A stretch of DNA of 64,000 bases from Pseudoips prasinana (taxonomy: Eukaryota > Arthropoda > Insecta > Lepidoptera > Nolidae), in the NCBI GenBank assembly GCA_951640165.1, contig OX621240.1, positions 5,406,713 to 5,470,712 of the forward strand, given 5' to 3'. Below, piece by piece: positions 32,190 through 42,160 of this stretch (position 1 is the stretch's first letter; each line of letters opens with the position of its first letter). The position numbers were made by a program, and so were the translations under genes. The notes below the pieces were generated by a model. That model was given only the letters and a program-made list of their open reading frames with translations, did not search any database and was not told the DNA's origin.

Positions 32190-32735
32190 ACCTAGCGTAT
32201 GGGCAGTGGTAACCCTAGTGTCAGAGTTGTTCAAGCCGCGCAGTAGGCCTCTGTCATGGCTTAACGATTGTTGTCGAATGATAATAACCGGGACCGACAG
32301 CTTAACGTGCCCTCCGAAGCACGGAGACATTTTTTTTTTATTATCAGAGGGCGACAAACAAGCAAGTGGGTCACCTGATGGTAAGTGATCACCGCCGCCC
32401 ATAGACACTCGAAACCCCTCTGGTGGTCGCGGGTGCGTTGCCGGCCTTTAACAGTCAGCAAACAAGTGTTGCTGACCCTTCCCCCCCACCTCAATGAGCT
32501 CTGGCGACCTTACTCACACTCGGAAATACAACATTAAAATTAATAAAATTAATGTTATGATTAAGGAATGTCTTCTGTAAGGTGGAGGTACTTCCCCAGT
32601 CGGGCTGCTCTTTGCGCGAATAAACGCTATGCCCTACATTCGGCAATTAAACCAATTTGGTGGTCAGCAATCTATGGGCGGACCGCGAGCCTAGTTGCTT
32701 ATCCTCGCCGGTCACTTACGGACCGATGAGAGCCA
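32190..32735 (-). mobile_element. 5S-derived SINE interrupted by retroposon 'G'
   Basis: The SINE runs 32190-32328 (GTATGGGCAGTGGTAACCCT ... GCACGGAGAC) and resumes at about 32645 (AATTAAACCAATTTGGTGGT, then GACCGCGAGCCTAGTTGCTT). Confidence 0.8.
32330..32640 (-). mobile_element. Retroposon 'G', reverse orientation, inside a 5S-SINE
   Basis: Begins with a T run (reversed poly(A)), then GAGGGCGACAAACAAGCAAG, GTGGTCGCGGGTGCGTTGCC and GTGGAGGTACTTCCCCAGTC. Longest reversed copy in the window. Confidence 0.8.
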
Positions 32736-33004
32736 TCAACGCCTTCTATAGAAGACCGTGGTACTCAAAAGGTGGAAAACCAGTTTGTGAAATACGAGAC
32801 TTCTTCTTTGTCACCCCATACAAAACACATCAGCTGTTTAATTTTATTGTATGGGGATTTTTTGAAGTTGAAGTTTTTTAGGCGCGTTGAGCACTTTTTG
32901 GGTGAACTAAAATCATTTAACACACGGAATCGTTTCCGAACGCTTTCCATGAGCAATATGTATATTGTATACTGTGTATATATTATTATGTAGGTACATA
33001 CATA

Positions 33005-33367
33005 TACAACATGTAACGTTTTGTTCAGAATTACTGACTGAATCGATTTATATAATTTTTTATATAGGTAATTTTTTATTCAAAAATAATTAAAACTACG
33101 GAAATTATTCTCATATCAACCCTGTAGAGTCAACCCCAATTGAAATGGACCGTAAGTCAAAGTAATAAGACTTATAAATCGTAGTTTTATTTGTATTCAT
33201 GATTCAATACAAAAAAAAGAAAAATAAACTCTATTCCAAGAAACAAATTTAGTAAATAACAATGCATATACATGTTAAATAAAAAATTCTGGGTATGTAT
33301 TATGATTACAACATAATATTCTAATTGGGGTGTTTGAGGGTGTGCGCTAATTACGTTACATGTTGTA
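33005..33367 (-). mobile_element. MITE, TACAACATGTAAC ends, copy 2
   Basis: Inverted homologue of 18167-18559, same terminal TACAACATGTAACG / CGTTACATGTTGTA. Confidence 0.8.
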
Positions 33368-33515
33368 TATACCTCCGTTCGGTAGCAGTATATTATATAT
33401 ATAAGTATACATAGAGTCAACTAATATATTGTAGATTAGAAATGTTAGAAATAGCCACTATATCACTTTTTAACCTGCGCTAGAACCTTGTGCCTGTCAA
33501 TTATATATTTGTAAA

Positions 33516-33632
33516 CCCCGTGGGGGTTTAGAAGTCGTCCTGAGGAAATATCTACCAGAACAAGGGCAGCAGCGTCTCTCTGTGTACTATTACCATCATG
33601 CTGAAATCGCCAACCCGTCTGCTGATCGACAA
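33516..33632 (+). mobile_element. RTE 5'-leader fragment
   Basis: CCCGTGGGGGTTTAGAAGTC, GGGCAGCAGCGTCTCTCTGT and ATCGCCAACCCGTCTGCTGA match 21110-21220. Carries no coding domain and no 3' tail, so it is not a simple 5'-truncated copy. Confidence 0.75.
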
Positions 33633-33635
33633 TCC

Positions 33636-33725
33636 TGGGACATCCTTGGACATTACATACCGCCATCTGATCCCAGACTAAGCAGAGCATCTATGGAAAC
33701 CAGACAACTGATACTCTACATAAAC
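33636..33725 (-). mobile_element. SINE tail fragment
   Basis: CCATCTGATCCCAGACTAAG and GGAAACCAGACAACTGATAC are the reversed SINE tail. Confidence 0.7.
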
Positions 33726-33730
33726 TAACC

Positions 33731-33985
33731 TTGTTGGCGTGGTTGGCAAATGCTTGCTTTTCACGCCGGAAGTCGTGGGTTCGATTCCCACCCAGGACAA
33801 ATATTTGTGTGCATGAACACGTCTGTTTGTCCTGAGTCTGGGTGTATTTATTTATATAAGTATGTATTAACCTACAAAAGAAAAGTAGTATATGTTGTAT
33901 ATCAGTTATCTGGTTTCCATAGTACAAGCTCTGCTTAGTTTGGGATCAGATGGCCGAGTGTAAATAATGTCCCAGTATATTATTA
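33731..33985 (+). mobile_element. tRNA-headed SINE, full length
   Basis: Head TTGGCGTGGTTGGCAAATGC, B box GTCGTGGGTTCGATTCCCAC, body CCTGAGTCTGGGTGTATTTA, tail TTAGTTTGGGATCAGATGGC then TATTATTATATTATT. The A and B boxes are well kept. Confidence 0.9.
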
Positions 33986-34190
33986 TATTATTACTAAATA
34001 CCTTTCTTTTGTAAATACATCCTTATATAGACAATTACAGCCAGACTTAGGGCAAAAATACATGTCCATGCACACAAGCGTAAGGTACACAAGGTAGGGC
34101 ACAGCGTTCATTCGCTCAAAGAGCAGCTCGACAGGGGAAGTACCTCCACCTTACAGAAGACACACCTTAATAATAACATTAATGGTTTTA

Positions 34191-34640
34191 TATATGAACA
34201 TTGTTAACAGATATTAACGCGACTAACCTTATTGTTATTTGCCCGACGTTTCGACCAAGTTGCATTGATCGGGGTCACGGGATGACTGGCGCAGCGGTGT
34301 TTCTCCGCTACTGAGGGCATGGAGTATTTAACTACCCTCACTGATCTTTTGTCACAATGTTAAGGCCGCGGTGTTAAATGTTTAAACACTGGATTCCATG
34401 ACGCCGACAATTTGAAACCATCCTCCCGATTGAAATTTTTGTATTTCTTAATTTGAAGGGCTTCACGCACAAGTCGCGAGTAGTAGTGACGCTCGGTGGA
34501 AAGGACTTGTGGCTGATCAAAATCAATCCAGTGATTAGTGCCGGGTTGTAATAGATGTTCGGCAACTGCTGACTTGTTAGTCTGGCGCTTGTTTAACAAT
34601 AAGGTTAGTCGCGTTAATACCTGTTAACAATGTTCATATA
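34191..34640 (-). mobile_element. Penelope-like element fragment with 47-bp inverted ends
   Basis: Bases 34191-34237 and 34594-34640 are inverted repeats with one mismatch. The minus-strand frame between them encodes the C-terminal part of a Penelope-type GIY-YIG endonuclease. The end arrangement fits a 5'-truncated Penelope-like insertion carrying an inverted piece of its own terminal repeat. Confidence 0.8.
34360..34599 (-). pseudogene. Penelope-like element endonuclease C-terminus
   Basis: The 79-aa frame reads NKSAVAEHLLQPGTNHWIDF, QVLSTERHYYSRLVREALQI and KNFNREDGFKLSASWNPVF. The AEH, R--REA-EI and NFNR--G--LS--W-P signatures are those of the region following the GIY-YIG core in Penelope-like elements, where the enzyme nicks target DNA. 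The reverse transcriptase and the GIY-YIG motif itself are missing, so this is an inactive 5'-truncated copy. Confidence 0.75.
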
Positions 34641-34925
34641 TAATTATGATACGCGAAAGTTTAAAAGTGTATAATAATGATTTTAATGTTGTGTTTCCGA
34701 GTGTGAGTAAGGTCGCTCATTGGGGTAGGGAAAGGGTCAGCAACACTTGTTTGCTGACTTTTAAAGGCCGGCAACGCACCCGTGACACCTCCGGTGTTGC
34801 GAGTGTCCATGGGCGGCGGTGATCCCTTACCATCACTTGCTCGTTTGTCGCCCTCTGTTATATTAAAAAAACAAATATCTGTCATGGGTGGAAATTGAGC
34901 CCACCCACCACGCCAACCGGCCCGT

Positions 34926-35178
34926 CAATTTATCCAATTTATCAACAAGCAATAACTGTGGAAAGCTTCATAGCAATCAGATGAAAAAGGATATTTGCCG
35001 ATGCTCGGGTATACGGCTCTCAAACCGTACTAGATCAAAGCTACCAACGAAACGAATACTAATTGCAGTAGTGTTGATTGCGTTTTATTTTGCTGCATTG
35101 ATTACCTATATACTATCTAGCTGCATATTTATGGTAATCGTATAAGTTAGGCTTTCTACTATCTACCTAATTTATATA
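34926..35178. other. No feature
   Basis: A short basic/hydrophobic ORF (34888-35145) starts inside the SINE and is not convincing. Confidence 0.4.
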
Positions 35179-35495
35179 CCATCTGTTAGCGACGCGTTAC
35201 ACAATATATTTTTGTTATATTTAGTTTTTAATTTTAGTTATTTTATTTAGGTTTATATAAATAGAAGGTAGATTATTAATTATATTTTGTACTGTCGCCC
35301 ATATAATCATATATAAAATTATGTACAAGCTTTGAAAAATGTAACGGCAGTCCGCACCGTACCGCGAGCGACTACACACGCGCTCTGCGACTGTGTTGTC
35401 GATGTATATTTTTCTCGCATTTTCAATAAATCGTTTTAAAAGCTGTTCTACGTGTTCTCACTCGCTGGACCCTCGCCCACAACAATAACACCATC
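35179..35495. mobile_element. Solo LTR with 5-bp target duplication
   Basis: CCATC (35179-35183 and 35491-35495) flanks 35184-35490, which starts TGTTAGCGACGC and ends CAACAATAACA (TGTTA/TAACA inverted tips, TG...CA rule). An AATAAA lies ~60 bp before the end. 307 bp; no internal retroviral genes, so the element body was lost by LTR recombination. Confidence 0.8.
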
Positions 35496-35504
35496 ACTTT
35501 ATTT

Positions 35505-35850
35505 AAAGAACCGGCCAAGTGCGAGTCGGACTCGCGCACCAAGGGTTCGACCCGTACCATTATCTATAAAAACCGACCAAGTGCGAGTCGGACTCGCGCA
35601 CGATGGGTTCCGTACGAGCAAAAAAATCACGTTTCTTGTATGGGAGCCCCCTTAAATATTTATTTTGTTTTGTTTTTAAGTATTTTTTGTTATAGCGGCA
35701 ACAGAAATACATAATCTGTGAAAATTTCAACTGTCTAACTATCACGGTTCATGAGATACAGCCTGGTGACAGACGGACAGACAGACAGCGAAGTCTTAGT
35801 AATAGGGTTCTGTTTAACCCTTTGGGTACGGAACCTTAAAAACGAGTGGA
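35505..35850 (+). mobile_element. Repeat 'C' copy with doubled head
   Basis: CCAAGTGCGAGTCGGACTCG occurs twice (about 35514 and 35577). The repeat ends in the GGTTCTGTTTAACC ... GGGTACGGAACC region. Related to 53498-54055. Confidence 0.8.
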
Positions 35851-36204
35851 AGAACACTACCTCTTATCTTCATCCTAATATTTGTTTGCAATGTAGATAT
35901 GTGTAGTATATTCTTCGAGCATAAACAATGCTCGTAGTGCATATTAGATAGTTTTTATATACATATATGTATATTCCCCTCTCCTATTTATTTATTATTA
36001 GTATGTAGTGTATAAATACACTTTGAAGTATATAGCAGCATAAATATACACACGGTATGGTCTTTTTCTAATTAGTTGCTACTCTCGCGGGTCTGCTGCA
36101 AGAGATTTTTATTAAAATTAGCAGTACTTACCTTTGTGCAATATTTTCCTTATTTTTATTTATTGTTAATTTTTGTGGGTACTAATATGATTAAATCGCA
36201 CTAA
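35851..36204. other. AT-rich, no feature
   Basis: Nothing recognised. Confidence 0.4.
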
Positions 36205-36382
36205 TATTATAAAAGCGAATGTTTGTGACTGTGTGAGTGTGTATGTTTGTTACTTCTTCACGTCTAAACGGCTGGAGCCATTTTAATAAAATTTGTTATG
36301 GAGTTAGCTGACACCCTGGATTAACACATAGGCTATTATTATAAAGTTTAACGCGGTTTAGCCGCGGGACACATCTAGTAAA
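36205..36382 (+). mobile_element. Helitron-like non-autonomous repeat
   Basis: From CACTAATATTATAAAAGCGA through CTTCACGTCTAAACGGCTGG and ATTAACACATAGGCTATT to the ACATCTAGTA end. Confidence 0.7.
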
Positions 36383-36599
36383 AAATAAATGTAGGTATGG
36401 GTAGTGCCCATCACCTTAATTATACTTATGTACCTATTTTGTGAATAACGTCGTTGATTACACAATTGTTTATCAATGATAATATTGTTTGTAGCATTTA
36501 TTGTTTAATTGTCTGTTGGTTCAAATAAAATAAAATATTGAAAACTATTTTCAAAATAAATATCCACTCCAAAATTAACTAAAAATACAAATTACCAAC

Positions 36600-36790
36600 C
36601 CGTTTTAGCCTAAATTATGGCCTAAGTAGTATGTGTTATTCGCAATGTAAGCTACCTTTATCACACACAACCAAGTTTCAATAGTATCCATTGGGTAGTT
36701 TTTGCATGAAAGAGTATCAAACATCCATGTATCCATGCATTCATCTATCCATCCACACCCACGAACTTTCGCATTTAGACTATTACCAGG
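36600..36790 (-). mobile_element. Helitron-like repeat, diverged
   Basis: Reversed TCCATTGGGTAGTTTTTGCA and CCCACGAACTTTCGCATTTA match the AAACTACCGAATGGA and GCGAAAGTTTG landmarks of the 39.7-kb copies. Confidence 0.6.
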
Positions 36791-37562
36791 ATGGGCAAAA
36801 CCTAACTGCCCCAGAGCGATAACGTGGACAGAAAACCAATTTATTATTGTAAAAAACATTAATCGCCATGTAATAGAAATATGTTCTGTATTTTTTGAGT
36901 AAGTAGGCATTTATTTGAATCGAAGAAGCGTCAGAGAATACCTACTTTAAATACTTTCTTAGCATTTACCTATACGCGCCATCTAGTGGGTCTTAGTTGT
37001 ACTAGTAGATGCGATGCGCTCCACGATGGCTTGGTAATACTTTCACCTCAAGTAGCTCGCTTATTAACATAATAGTACTGACTACTATTCACAGAGGGCA
37101 CTCCAAGACTATTTAGCAACCACAAAAGAATCGGCAGCTGATCCTACATTAAGTTTTTATCTCATTCTAATGCTATAAAGAGAAAAATGATTAGGAAAAA
37201 ACAATAAACCATCGATGCAATCATAAACAAATTTCATACGTTGAACTTTAGACAGTATTATAAATTGTTTACCTATAAGTAAGTTTTATTTCGATAACGA
37301 AAGCTAGCGATTATATTTTTTAAACCGCTAATGTTATTTAAATCTTATAATTTCGCTAGTTTTTATAGTATGTATGGAAAGAAAAGGTATGTATGCCTTT
37401 TCTATCACCTAAAGATTACTAAAACTGCTTCTAATTCGCACTGGGCGCCAGGTTCTAACATATTTTCCTTCAGTATTCTGCGCCAAAACCAAATAAACAC
37501 AATAAAACTGCCCTGTCCCTCTCATAATAACTGTGTTAGAAAGAAATGCAATGATATTAAAA
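36791..37562. other. Unclassified
   Basis: No gene or repeat recognised. Confidence 0.4.
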
Positions 37563-37785
37563 TCTTCTTCTTATCGTATGGGCAGTGGTTACCCTAGTTT
37601 CAGAGTTGTTTATGCCGCCCATTAGGCCTCTGACATGGCTTAACGACGTTTGCCTAATGCCTAACCGTGCCCTCCGTAACATGCACAGAAATTAATCCAC
37701 TTTGACTGTCACCCATCTATAGTGTGACCGCAAGCCCAGTCGCTTAACCTTGCCAATCACTTACGGTTCAGTGACAGCATCTGAC
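37563..37785 (-). mobile_element. 5S-derived SINE
   Basis: TCGTATGGGCAGTGGTTACC to CAGTGACAGCATCTGACTAT; reversed 5S block GTCACCCATCTATAGTGTGACCG. Confidence 0.8.
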
Positions 37786-38230
37786 TATGATATTAAAATA
37801 AATTTAGGTGATATAGCTTATAATCGGAGGCATACTTTGTAATATGCAATTTACGTCCGTCCACAGGCACGATATTATTGCTACGTAAAATAAATAAATT
37901 AAAGGAGAAGGAAATGACTCCTTACATTCCTGGGCCCAGGTGTTAACTGAATCAGACTTCTTTAAGTATAAGTCTTATTTGTGAGAGGATATAATAACAA
38001 GACCTCACTGAAATTTTGGTGAAATTTGGCTATCCAGGAATCAAGTTATATGAAGTATAGTAAAAGTGAGGTTAAATTATAACATTGTGTTTTTTACAAA
38101 ATATTTTTGAATGGCTTCGGTTGTGTTATGGTTTTATGCATGGAGAGTGTGACATGACGTAGAATCTGGCACGTTTGGATCCCCCGCGCCCCGGGCAGTC
38201 ACTACAGTCGAAGAAAACCACAAATAAAAC
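37786..38230. other. Mostly AT-rich; GC patch just upstream of a small ORF
   Basis: CCCCCGCGCCCCGGGCAGTC at about 38178-38200 contains an arthropod-initiator-like GCAGTC; speculative as a promoter. Confidence 0.25.
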
Positions 38231-38479
38231 ATGGAAAATACGTGCGCACTTAAAACGGAAGACAACGAACGAGTGACAGTCAAAGAGTATGTAAAGGCTG
38301 TCAGACAGAGAAGTGTTGTCCGAAGAAAAATTAAAGGAATACGATCCGCTATGAATCGATTCCACGAAAAACACTTGTCACTCGATTTTCAAACATATTC
38401 TGAGATTTTACCGATTTATTCTTACTCGATTGCGAGCAATTCATCATTATTTTATCGATTATTTCGTTTCGTAACTTAA
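38231..38479 (+). CDS. ORF of 82 aa, unknown
   Basis: The ATG in good context (AAAACATGG) opens MENTCALKTEDNERVTVKEY, then VKAVRQRSVVRRKIKGIRSA and MNRFHEKHLSLDF. The first ~53 residues are charged and predicted-helical in appearance, unlike random translation of AT-rich DNA. The last 25 are less convincing, so the true exon may end earlier, though no strong donor is seen. A GC-rich patch lies 40-50 bp upstream. No family recognised. Confidence 0.3.
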   Translation: MENTCALKTEDNERVTVKEYVKAVRQRSVVRRKIKGIRSAMNRFHEKHLSLDFQTYSEILPIYSYSIASNSSLFYRLFRFVT

Positions 38480-38655
38480 TTTAAGTTTTCTCGCTTCCTG
38501 GATAGAAACATTGTACCATATTTTGTGATTTCCTTTAGAAAAATATAACGAATTTTTAATCCACATTTCAACTAGTTAACTGCTGGGCCCAGAAGTTTCC
38601 TTCTCCTTTGTAGGCGTTTTATTTCCGAACGTAATATTTGTGTTATTTTTAAGAA

Positions 38656-38783
38656 ATACACACATCTACATATCAAGCTATACATTTCCAGTATAAGCTG
38701 ATCACGCGTTGTATAGGATTTCCATACACTGATAGGTCACTTTATGCTGAAAATGTTTAGCTTGATATGTAGCCGTGTTTACC
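38656..38783. mobile_element. Palindromic MITE, copy 1
   Basis: Arms CTACATATCAAGCTATACAT and reversed AGCTTGATATGTAGCCGTGT; same family as 46681-46810. Confidence 0.85.
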
Positions 38784-38849
38784 TAAATAAAAAAAGCTAG
38801 TGTGCTTTTGACTACACAACTGAAGTTAAACGTAGATATACCAACGAAA

Positions 38850-39115
38850 CATAACTATGGTATGGGAGAAAGAAAATGTGGGCTCGCACCTCTCTCTCTT
38901 ACTCATACAATTATATATTTTACTCTCTCCCTCTCTCTTTCTATCTTCACTAATAAGTTATAAGATATAAATATCTCCCTATCAACTTCCGTTCGCCTCG
39001 CTCGATCACAGTCTTCGTAACGCTCTCGCCACGCATCCACCCGCTTACTCCCCAATTCAAGCATTCGTGAAGAAGTTTTACTTCAAAATTAAAACAAAAA
39101 ACATAATATGCCGTA
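38850..39115 (-). repeat. Repeat related to the 18.0-kb foldback
   Basis: CT-rich tract, then CAACTTCCGTTCGCCTCGCT and GAAGAAGTTTTACTTCAAAA, shared with 17940-18158. Confidence 0.55.
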
Positions 39116-39460
39116 CTCGTGAGCCGTTTACGAGATTCGCCAAATAATTTTATAGGAATATACAAGAATTACTCATTTAAAGTTAAGTATTTGAATAGCA
39201 AAATGAAACTATTTTCAAAACGACTTATTGTCACCTTTGCACACAAATATTTCGCAATGTATTGTTGCTATAGAATGTTTGTGTTCAGACTGTGCTGCCT
39301 CTACCAGTAAATATAATATAATAATATTATACATACAAATAGATAAAGTTGGAGAGCCTGTTTTCTATGTCAGAATAACAGATATTTTTCTAAATATATA
39401 GATTTAGTAAAAAACTGTTAAATAAAAATAAATCACCGAAATGAATCACTCATAATTTCC
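39116..39460. other. No feature
   Basis: Nothing recognised. Confidence 0.4.
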
Positions 39461-39461
39461 A

Positions 39462-39689
39462 AAGGACTTCTTTTCATCATCATCATCATATCAGCCGAAA
39501 GACGTCCACTGCTGGACAAAGGCCTCCCCCAAAGATCTCCACAATTGCCGGTCTTGCGCTATTCGCATCCAGCAGTTTCCAGCGACCCGCACAAGATCAT
39601 CGGTCCATCTTGTAGGGGGCCTGCCCACGCTGCGTCTTCCGGTTCGTAGTCGCCACTCAAGGACCTTTCTGCATTCAAGGACTTCTTTT
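39462..39689 (-). mobile_element. RTE tail with 13-bp target duplication
   Basis: AAGGACTTCTTTT at 39462-39474 and 39677-39689 flank a 202-bp reversed, 5'-truncated RTE copy nearly identical to the 3' end of 21064-24240. Confidence 0.93.
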
Positions 39690-39729
39690 ATAACTTCGTT
39701 ATTATCAGGACTTGGTATATATAAAAAAA

Positions 39730-40112
39730 AATCTACTAATATTATAAACGCGAAAGTTTGTAAGTATGGATGGATGGATGTTTGTTACTCTTTCACGTAA
39801 AAACTACCGAATGGATTTTAATGAAACTTTACAATAGTATAGCTTATACATTAGAATAACATATAGGCTAGAATGTATAAAGATATTGTGTGAATTGTCC
39901 GAAATATGACGATAAGTGTCAAGTAAGTAGGAAAAATCTACCATTTGCGACCTATTGCGGCGTGCACTGCCAAAACCGCTAGAGGTACACATCCTGCAAA
40001 TATTATAAATGCGAAAGTTTGTGAGTATAGATGTATGGATGTGTGTTTGTTACTCTTTTACGCCAAAACTACTTTAACGCGGGTGAAACCACGGTGCACA
40101 GCTAGTAGTCAA
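39730..40112 (+). mobile_element. Two Helitron-like repeats in tandem
   Basis: CTACTAATATTATAAACGCG at 39732 and CAAATATTATAAATGCGAAA at 40001 each start a unit; the end is GTGCACAGCTAGTAG. Confidence 0.65.
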
Positions 40113-40154
40113 TATTAATAAAAATCTCTAAATCACTATTTGTTTTCTCTCCGG

Positions 40155-40240
40155 AAGGAGAAACGTAAAATGTATTCGTGTGCATGAAGATGTATGTTTG
40201 TCCTGAGTCTGGGTGTATTTATCTATATAAGTATGTGTTA
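40155..40240 (+). mobile_element. SINE body fragment
   Basis: GTGTGCATGAAGATGTATGT and CCTGAGTCTGGGTGTATTTA; head and tail absent. Confidence 0.65.
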
Positions 40241-40349
40241 AAAACTCTTATTAGTTTACCACCCAATTAAAATTAACAACCAGTATGAAAAAATTAAGTA
40301 GGTATCCAATTATAGAACTCCATCCAAGACTAAAGAAAATACGTATAAT

Positions 40350-40530
40350 TATAATAATAATAATAAATATATTTTCTTTCATCTCCACAAATTACATTTT
40401 TACATAAGAAAGAAAGAAACATTACAAGGTTATTCAATACAAAATGCACGAATTCGAAGATCTGGTGTCTTAACTAAGCCTATGCCTGTATCTACAAATC
40501 CCTAGTTTAATTTATTCCCAACTATTTATT
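40350..40530 (-). mobile_element. LINE 3' end, probable
   Basis: AATAATAATAATAAATATAT then TTTCATCTCCACAAATTACA resembles the other reversed LINE ends. Confidence 0.35.
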
Positions 40531-40539
40531 AAGATTTAA

Positions 40540-41440
40540 ATGTAATTTCGGGCTATATTAAGCCCGGAATATAGAATAATAGTAATAAAAACAATCAGAT
40601 TTTTTATAGTTCAATGTAAATGTAATTTCTACCTAAATTAAGCTCGGATTATACGGAATACGTTTATCAAAGACGATCTGACGGAACGATTTCCATCGGT
40701 AGTGACGTTAAAAAAGCGATAAATTATCGGAATTCCAGGCAGCGAGATAAACACAACGGGATCGCGTGATTGGTGACCAATGTCGGCTTCTATTGGCTTA
40801 TAATGCTTGGGTAGAAAGTGTTAGGCGTCTATGCAAGCGTGCATATATGCCGTATGTCCCCATTGATCTTAAATTTTATTTGTAACTAAATTAAACCCGG
40901 AATATAATAAATACGTTTAACAAGAGACGATCAGATTTTTTTAAATTTAAATGTAATGTATACTTAAATTAAGCTCGGATTATACAAAATACTTTTATCA
41001 AAAGACGATCTGACAGCACAATTTCCATCGGTAGTGACGTTAAAAAAGCGATAAATTATCGGAATTCCAGACAGCGAGATAAACACAACGAAATCGCGTG
41101 ATTGGTGGCCGATGTCGGCTTCTATTGGCTTATAATGCTTGCTTAGAAAGTGTAAGGTGTCTATGAATTTAAACCCCGAATATAAAGAATACGTTTAACA
41201 AAAGACGATCAGATTTTTTTTTTAATAATGTAATCTACTTAAGTTAAGCTCGGATTATACGGAATACGTTTATGAAAAAACGCACTGACGGAACAATTTC
41301 CATCGGTACTGACGTTAAAAAAGCGTGCCAGACAGCGAGATAAACACAACGGAATCGCGTGATTGGTGGCCGATGCCGGCTTCTATTGGCTTATAATGCT
41401 TGGGTAGAAAGTGTAAGGTGTCTATGTAAGCGTAAATATA
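40540..41440. repeat. Three-copy tandem repeat, ~275-330-bp units
   Basis: TTTCCATCGGTAGTGACGTT recurs at 40690, 41022 and (one change) 41297; TTCTATTGGCTTATAATGCT and AAGCTCGGATTATAC likewise. Internal deletions account for the unequal spacing. Confidence 0.88.
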
Positions 41441-41544
41441 CTAGTTTTTAAGCTATTCGTTATTTGTATAGTAGTATTTATTTCGGATAAATTAATCCAT
41501 TGGATGTATAATTTATTGGGGTATATTGGGGTAAAATTCATACA

Positions 41545-41665
41545 TACATAGACTCACGCCTGTTTACCAGAGGGGAGGCAGAGACAACGAATTTCCATTT
41601 GTTACGATCTTCGCACACCACTTTTGCCTAGTTTACTGTCATAATATTTTTTACATGCAAGTAAA
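41545..41665 (-). pseudogene. Third-RTE-family C-terminal scrap
   Basis: The reversed stop-end sequence ATAGACTCACGCCTGTTTAC and CGAATTTCCATTTGTTACGA match 51724-51800. Confidence 0.7.
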
Positions 41666-41687
41666 ATATAATCTTTTTTTAATTAGA

Positions 41688-41800
41688 TTGGCTGGTTGGC
41701 GTGGTTGGTAAATGCTTGCCTTTCATGCTGCAGGTCGTGAGTTCGATACCCACCCAGGATAGATATTTGTGTTCATTAAAATATCGTGTGTACGTAACAA
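41688..41800 (+). mobile_element. SINE 5' half
   Basis: TTGGCGTGGTTGGTAAATGC head and CAGGTCGTGAGTTCGATACC B box; the tail is missing. Confidence 0.8.
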
Positions 41801-42160
41801 TCGCAGGTGTTTTAATGGCTAGGAATGACATTCTATACACATGGACAAATCACGCCATACAAAATCAAAACATTTCGCGATCAACTCACGACTAAAGTGC
41901 AAATGGTGCTCATATCGTGTTTAAGCACAATTTTGACGCGTCGCGTTTGGCGCGCTGGTGCGTTGTCCCTGTATAGAATTGGTTATACTGTATAATTATT
42001 GCTTAATTATTTATAATATACCACTCTGTATATTTTTCAGAATACCACATTATAAAAACCTTTGGGAGAGGCCTGTGTCCAGCTGTGGACGATGTGATGT
42101 TTTTTGTTGTTTTGTCAACCAATTCTCATAACTCTTTTTTAATCTATAGACAATTCCTTC
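41801..42160. other. Mostly unclassified; short RTE tail at 42060-42105
   Basis: CTTTGGGAGAGGCCTGTGTC and CAGCTGTGGACGATG match the RTE 3' end. The rest is unremarkable. Confidence 0.5.

Larger units (their letters stand above)
34082..34866 (+). mobile_element. Retroposon 'G', interrupted
   Basis: Left part AGGGCACAGCGTTCATTCGC to AATAACATTAATGG; right part GTGTTTCCGAGTGTGAGTAA, AGGCCGGCAACGCACCCGTG and an A-rich end at 34861. The Penelope-like insert lies between 34191 and 34640. Confidence 0.8.
33998..34925 (-). mobile_element. SINE split by retroposon 'G', itself split by a Penelope-like element
   Basis: SINE body at 33998-34081 (reversed, ending ATGTCCATGCACACAA) resumes at 34867 (AACAAATATCTGTCATGGGT ... 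CACGCCAACC). The 34082-34866 insert is retroposon G. Confidence 0.8.

Noticed and set aside
33731..33800. tRNA gene from A/B-box motifs
   Set aside because: The same head recurs in many copies joined to a SINE body and tail; no complete cloverleaf or terminator. Same reasoning for 57061, 46386, 62572 and 56405-56470.
35179..35495. Endogenous virus
   Set aside because: Only an LTR remains; no gag, pol or env-like frame nearby.
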